Shown in pieces: positions 20,928-23,689 of a stretch of DNA of 23,689 bases. Made by a program: the position numbers and the translations under genes. Every line of letters starts with the position of its first letter. Within the stretch, counting starts at the first letter, position 1. Origin of the DNA: CAZDSS01 sp964508185. Lineage in GTDB: Bacteria > Pseudomonadota > Alphaproteobacteria > Sphingomonadales > Govanellaceae. The notes below the pieces were generated by a model. The model was not told the DNA's origin and did no database searches. It saw only the letters and a list, made by a program, of their open reading frames with translations. The stretch is from contig CAZDSS010000034.1 in NCBI GenBank assembly GCA_964508185.1, positions 1-23,689 on the forward strand. The letters run 5' to 3'.

Positions 20928-22679
20928 TCACGCCTCCTTCTGCGCCTTCGCATGTTTCGCCGCGATATAGCCGAAGGTCATGGCGAGGCCGATGGTACCC
21001 CCCGCGCCGTAATAAGCGTGGCGCGACGGGCTCGCGATGCAATTGCCCGCGCCATAGAGGCCCGGAATGGGCGTGCCGTCGGCGGCGATCACCTGCCCAT
21101 GTTCGTTGACCACCGGCCCGCCGTTGGTATCGAGCACACCGGGCGCAAGGATGATGGCGTAGTATGGCCCCTTGTCCTGGAACGGATACATCACGGGGTT
21201 CGGATATTCGCCGGCGGGCCAGCGCGTATCCTTGCGCGTCGCGCCGAACATCAGCTCCCACACGCGGTCGTAGTCGCGGTCGCCGCGGCCGAAATCCTCG
21301 TCCTTCCCCTTGCGCGCGAATTCGTTGAAGCGGGCGACGGTGGCCTTGAGGCCGGATGCGAAATCCGCATCAAGCATGAAGTCGCCGGTCCTGTCGGAGA
21401 GCTTCTTCATCCGCGCATCGAGATTTGCCGCAAGCTCGTCCAGCGTCTCGCCCTTGATGATGAAGCTTCCGGGCTTCGACGGATCCTGCGGCAGCGGGAA
21501 GTTGCCGGCCTTCACCTCGGCGCAGCGCTGGTCATAGATCATGAACAGGAACTGGTTGGGATATTCCGCATCATTGGGATTGAACTGATAATGGATGCGG
21601 GTGCGATCGTTGTAGTTGCGCTTCTCGTTGACGACGCGCTTGCCCGTGCGATCGACCATGATCATGGAATCCCCAGGCAGGAAGAAGGCGCCGAGCCCGA
21701 CCACGCGATTGTCCAGCGTCTCCTCGAACACCACCTGGGTGCGCCAGGCGGAATCCATGTTGCCAAGCTTCGCGCCGATCTTCGCCGCCAGCGTGATGAA
21801 ATCCCCGGTGGCGAGCGACTGGGCGCAGGATCCATAGACGGGCCCCGGCTGATAGCGGCGCAGCAGCTCCACATTATGGGCATAGCCGCCGGTGCCGAAA
21901 ATGACACCCTTGCGGGCGCGGATCGCCACTTGCTTGCCGTTATGGTCCGCGAGCACGCCGATCACGCGCCCCTGCTCCATCAGGATCTCGGTCACGCGAT
22001 GTTCGGTCAAAAGCGGCACGCCCTTCGCCGTCAGCCATTCCTCGAACTGGAAGATGAGGTCCACGCCCTGCCCGATCTTGCCGTCGTCGAGCTTCGGCCC
22101 CAGCGGACGGCCTTCGGGCACCTTGTTCTCGGGTACGTGGGACAGATAGTCCGGCGCCGTGCGGTCGATGTCCCACATGCGCCACTGCCCCGCCTTGAGC
22201 GCGCCGAGCTTCTGCAGATGGTCGGTCATCACCGAGCCGTTGTCGTAGAAGGCTTCGAGCAGGCGATAGGCCTCGGGCTCGAGCCCCAGCATCTCGGCAT
22301 CGGGATCGTAGTATTCGGGCCAGGAAAAGCGCGCGAGGAAGCGCAGGCAGTCGTCCCTGGCGTCCCGGATGCCCTGCTCCCGCAGCGCGAAATTGTTGGG
22401 GATCCAGAACACCGCCCCCGATTTCGCCGTGGTGCCGCCGAGGATCGGGCCCTTCTCCAGCACGATCACCTTCGCGCCCTCACCCACCGCGGTCACGGCC
22501 GCGGTGAGGCCGGCCGCGCCGCCGCCGACGCAGACGATATCGGTCTCGTGATCGAACTTCCGCGCAGGCGCAGCCTGCGCTTCCGCGCCTGCGTTGGACG
22601 CCACCGCACCGGCCAGCGCCGCCGCCCCGCCGCCGAGCAGAATGTCGCGCCGCCGCAATGCCCCTTTGGTCTCCGTCAT
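20928..22679 (-). CDS. Tat-exported FAD-dependent oxidoreductase (ketosteroid dehydrogenase / fumarate reductase superfamily)
   Basis: A 583-residue flavoprotein of the FAD_binding_2 superfamily. The N-terminus has a twin-arginine signal (RRRDILLGGGAAALAG, 9-24), indicating export folded with its FAD. The FAD-binding fold begins DIVCVGGGAAGLTAA (47-61, GGGAAG dinucleotide loop) with E75 in VIVLEKGPILGG for the ribose. The C-terminal GPYYAIILAPGVLDTNGG (504-521) and SRHAYYGAGGTIGLAMTFGYIAA (549-571) resemble 3-ketosteroid delta1-dehydrogenases more than fumarate reductases, but the substrate is open: urocanate, fumarate-like acids or ketones are also possible. It has no haem motif itself. The downstream c-type cytochrome would take its electrons. 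ATG 22679 has GGGAAGG 6 bases upstream; a longer frame to 22811 lacks support. Confidence 0.9.
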   Translation of the reverse strand: MTETKGALRRRDILLGGGAAALAGAVASNAGAEAQAAPARKFDHETDIVCVGGGAAGLTAAVTAVGEGAKVIVLEKGPILGGTTAKSGAVFWIPNNFALREQGIRDARDDCLRFLARFSWPEYYDPDAEMLGLEPEAYRLLEAFYDNGSVMTDHLQKLGALKAGQWRMWDIDRTAPDYLSHVPENKVPEGRPLGPKLDDGKIGQGVDLIFQFEEWLTAKGVPLLTEHRVTEILMEQGRVIGVLADHNGKQVAIRARKGVIFGTGGYAHNVELLRRYQPGPVYGSCAQSLATGDFITLAAKIGAKLGNMDSAWRTQVVFEETLDNRVVGLGAFFLPGDSMIMVDRTGKRVVNEKRNYNDRTRIHYQFNPNDAEYPNQFLFMIYDQRCAEVKAGNFPLPQDPSKPGSFIIKGETLDELAANLDARMKKLSDRTGDFMLDADFASGLKATVARFNEFARKGKDEDFGRGDRDYDRVWELMFGATRKDTRWPAGEYPNPVMYPFQDKGPYYAIILAPGVLDTNGGPVVNEHGQVIAADGTPIPGLYGAGNCIASPSRHAYYGAGGTIGLAMTFGYIAAKHAKAQKEA

Positions 22680-22716
22680 CTCACGCCTTCCCTGTTCTGC
22701 ATGTTGTTGTGAGGAG

Positions 22717-22745
22717 AATATAACAAGCGTTACAAATCGCAGCAA
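22717..22745 (-). promoter_or_regulatory. Promoter with overlapping dyad for the flavoprotein/cytochrome operon
   Basis: Minus strand TTGCTG (22745-22740), 17-base spacer, TATATT (22722-22717), 38 bases before the start codon. The spacer and -10 contain TAAC-GCTT-GTTA, an inverted repeat placed where a repressor would block polymerase. The nearby TetR-type protein is a possible binder; this is a guess. Confidence 0.5.
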
Positions 22746-22973
22746 CCTGCGCCGGACACAGCATAGCATGCGTGAAACCGCGGATTTCCGCCGCCACTGC
22801 AGCCTGCGCAAAAACTATGAAAAGTCGCAGGTGGCTTGAGGGCACGGGAAGCAGCCTTTGCTGCGCCACTCCCGAGAAGGAACCGGGTGACGTCAGCACC
22901 TGTCCGAAGCCGCGGGATTTTCCTGTCCGGGCAAGGGCTGTTCAGATGCGCTCGCCGGCGCGGGACGGCCACG

Positions 22974-23008
22974 AAAAAGGCCGCTCCCGCCATGCGGGAT
23001 GCGGCCTT
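22974..23008 (-). terminator. Rho-independent terminator of ettA
   Basis: On the minus strand AAGGCCGC-a-TCCCGC, loop ATG, GCGGGA-GCGGCC, then TTTTT (22978-22974): a 12-bp stem with one unpaired base, extended by A-T pairs with the T run. It lies 24 bases past the ettA stop. Confidence 0.92.
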
Positions 23009-23031
23009 CCTGTCCCTAAGCGACGCGGCGA

Positions 23032-23689
23032 TCAGGCGCGCGTCAGCTTCTTGTATGTGATGCGGTGCGGCCGGTCGGCCTCGGCGCCGAGGCGGCGACG
23101 GCGGTCCTCTTCATAGTCCTGATAGTTGCCCTCGAACCAGACGACCTTGCTGTCGCCCTCGAAGGCGAGGATATGGGTCGCGATGCGGTCGAGGAACCAG
23201 CGGTCATGGCTGATGATGACGGCGCAGCCGGCGAATTCCTCGAGCGCCTCTTCGAGGGCGCGGAGCGTCTCNNNNNNNNNNCTCGTCGAGCAGCAGCACG
23301 GTGCTCGGCCGCGACAGCAGTTTGGCCATAGGGACGCGGTTGCGCTCCCCGCCCGACAACTGCCCCACCTTCTTCTGCTGGTCGGAGCCCTTGAAGTTGA
23401 AGGCGCCGACGTAAGCGCGGGTCGAGATCTCGCGCTTGCCGAAGGTGAAGACGTCATGACCGCCCGAGACTTCCTCCCACACGGTCTTGTTGTCGTCGAG
23501 GGCGTCGCGGCTCTGGTCCACATAGCCGAGGACCACCGTATCCCCCACCTCGAGCTTGCCGCCGTCGGGCTGTTCGAGGCCCATGATCATGCGGAACAGC
23601 GTGGTCTTGCCCGCGCCGTTCGGGCCGATGACGCCGACGATGCCGCCCGGCGGCAGGCGGAAGCTCAGGTCGTCAATGAGCAGGCGATC
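23032..23689 (-). CDS. ettA: Energy-dependent translational throttle protein EttA, C-terminal part (5' end outside window, contains N gap)
   Basis: ABC-F ATPase that binds the ribosomal E site and gates translation according to energy state. The visible part is the second nucleotide-binding domain: Walker A GPNGAGKTT, Q-loop region LGYVDQSRDAL, ABC signature LSGGERNRVPMAKLL, Walker B TVLLLDE, then after the N run ETLRALEEALEEFAGCAVIISHDRWFLDRIATHILAFEGDSKVVWFEGNYQDYEEDRRRRLGA, which is diagnostic for EttA, and the basic C-terminus. The frames before and after the N run (23272-23281) differ by one, so the gap length is a placeholder rather than a real frameshift. The missing piece should be the PTNDLDV D-loop segment, 21 bases against 10 N. 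A strong terminator follows. Confidence 0.94.
23272..23281. other. Assembly gap (10 N) within ettA
   Basis: Ten N replace the conserved segment between LLLDE and ETLRALEEAL. By comparison with EttA, seven codons (21 bases) belong here, so 11 bases are missing beyond the N count, which explains the frame change. Confidence 0.9.

Larger units (their letters stand above)
22680..23031. other. 352-base intergenic region between flavoprotein and ettA
   Basis: No gene is supported here; short frames on both strands show no family signal. It holds the flavoprotein promoter (22717-22745) and the ettA terminator (22974-23008). The middle (about 22760-22960) shows nothing I can name. Confidence 0.6.

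Noticed and set aside
20928..22679. Flavoprotein as a fused flavocytochrome c
   Set aside because: No CxxCH motif in this protein; the haem is on the separate downstream cytochrome.
23032..23590. ettA as a frameshifted pseudogene
   Set aside because: The frame change coincides exactly with the run of N, so it is an assembly gap.

Overview
The window reads as a stretch of high-GC alphaproteobacterial chromosome. Reasons: the leuA-mreB-mreC-mreD-mrdA-rodA block, two sites matching the EcfG (general stress sigma factor) promoter pattern GGAAC-N17-CGTT, a Fe-type superoxide dismutase, MAPEG and Nu-class GST genes, and strong G/C third-position bias. The order could be Hyphomicrobiales or a Parvibaculum-like lineage, but I cannot settle that from sequence alone. 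No tRNA, rRNA, CRISPR array, insertion sequence or phage gene is visible. A run of 10 N marks an assembly gap in the last gene.

Layout. 1-3347 is branched-chain amino acid metabolism: the 3' end of ilvC with a clear terminator, a convergent aquaporin gene (aqpZ), a 552-base non-coding stretch holding a probable leucine leader peptide and hairpin, then leuA. 3493-9157 is a tightly packed cell-shape operon: mreB, mreC, mreD, mrdA (PBP2) and rodA, with overlapping or near-overlapping starts. 9217-9807 is a free-standing response regulator with its own promoter. 9832-11723 holds three minus-strand genes: a small Sel1-like protein, a YfcG-type glutathione transferase, and an acidic lipoprotein with 11-residue repeats behind a perfect EcfG-type promoter. 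12031-14823 is a probable arginine catabolic cluster: an Lrp/AsnC regulator, an ornithine aminotransferase-like enzyme and an amidinotransferase-fold enzyme that looks like a free-standing arginine dihydrolase. 14845-17024 is oxidative and thiol defence: sodB, then a small membrane protein, a MAPEG protein and a second YfcG-type GST in one operon. 17037-18705 has a dodecin with a poly-acidic tail, translationally coupled to an NTF2/SnoaL-like protein, and a convergent EthD-domain gene. 18808-20512 has an HU protein with a long histone-H1-like N-terminal extension, and a divergent TetR/BetI-like regulator. 20525-22679 is a two-gene operon for a Tat-exported flavoprotein and a small c-type cytochrome. 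The window ends in the C-terminal half of ettA.

How the genes work together. The mre/mrd/rod genes encode the core of the elongation machinery for peptidoglycan. The middle of the window leans to stress physiology (SOD, two GSTs, MAPEG, dodecin, LEA-like lipoprotein, EcfG-type promoters). The less familiar systems are the three-gene arginine-to-glutamate-semialdehyde cluster, the periplasmic flavoprotein/cytochrome pair, the HU-H1 fusion, and the dodecin with its acidic tail.
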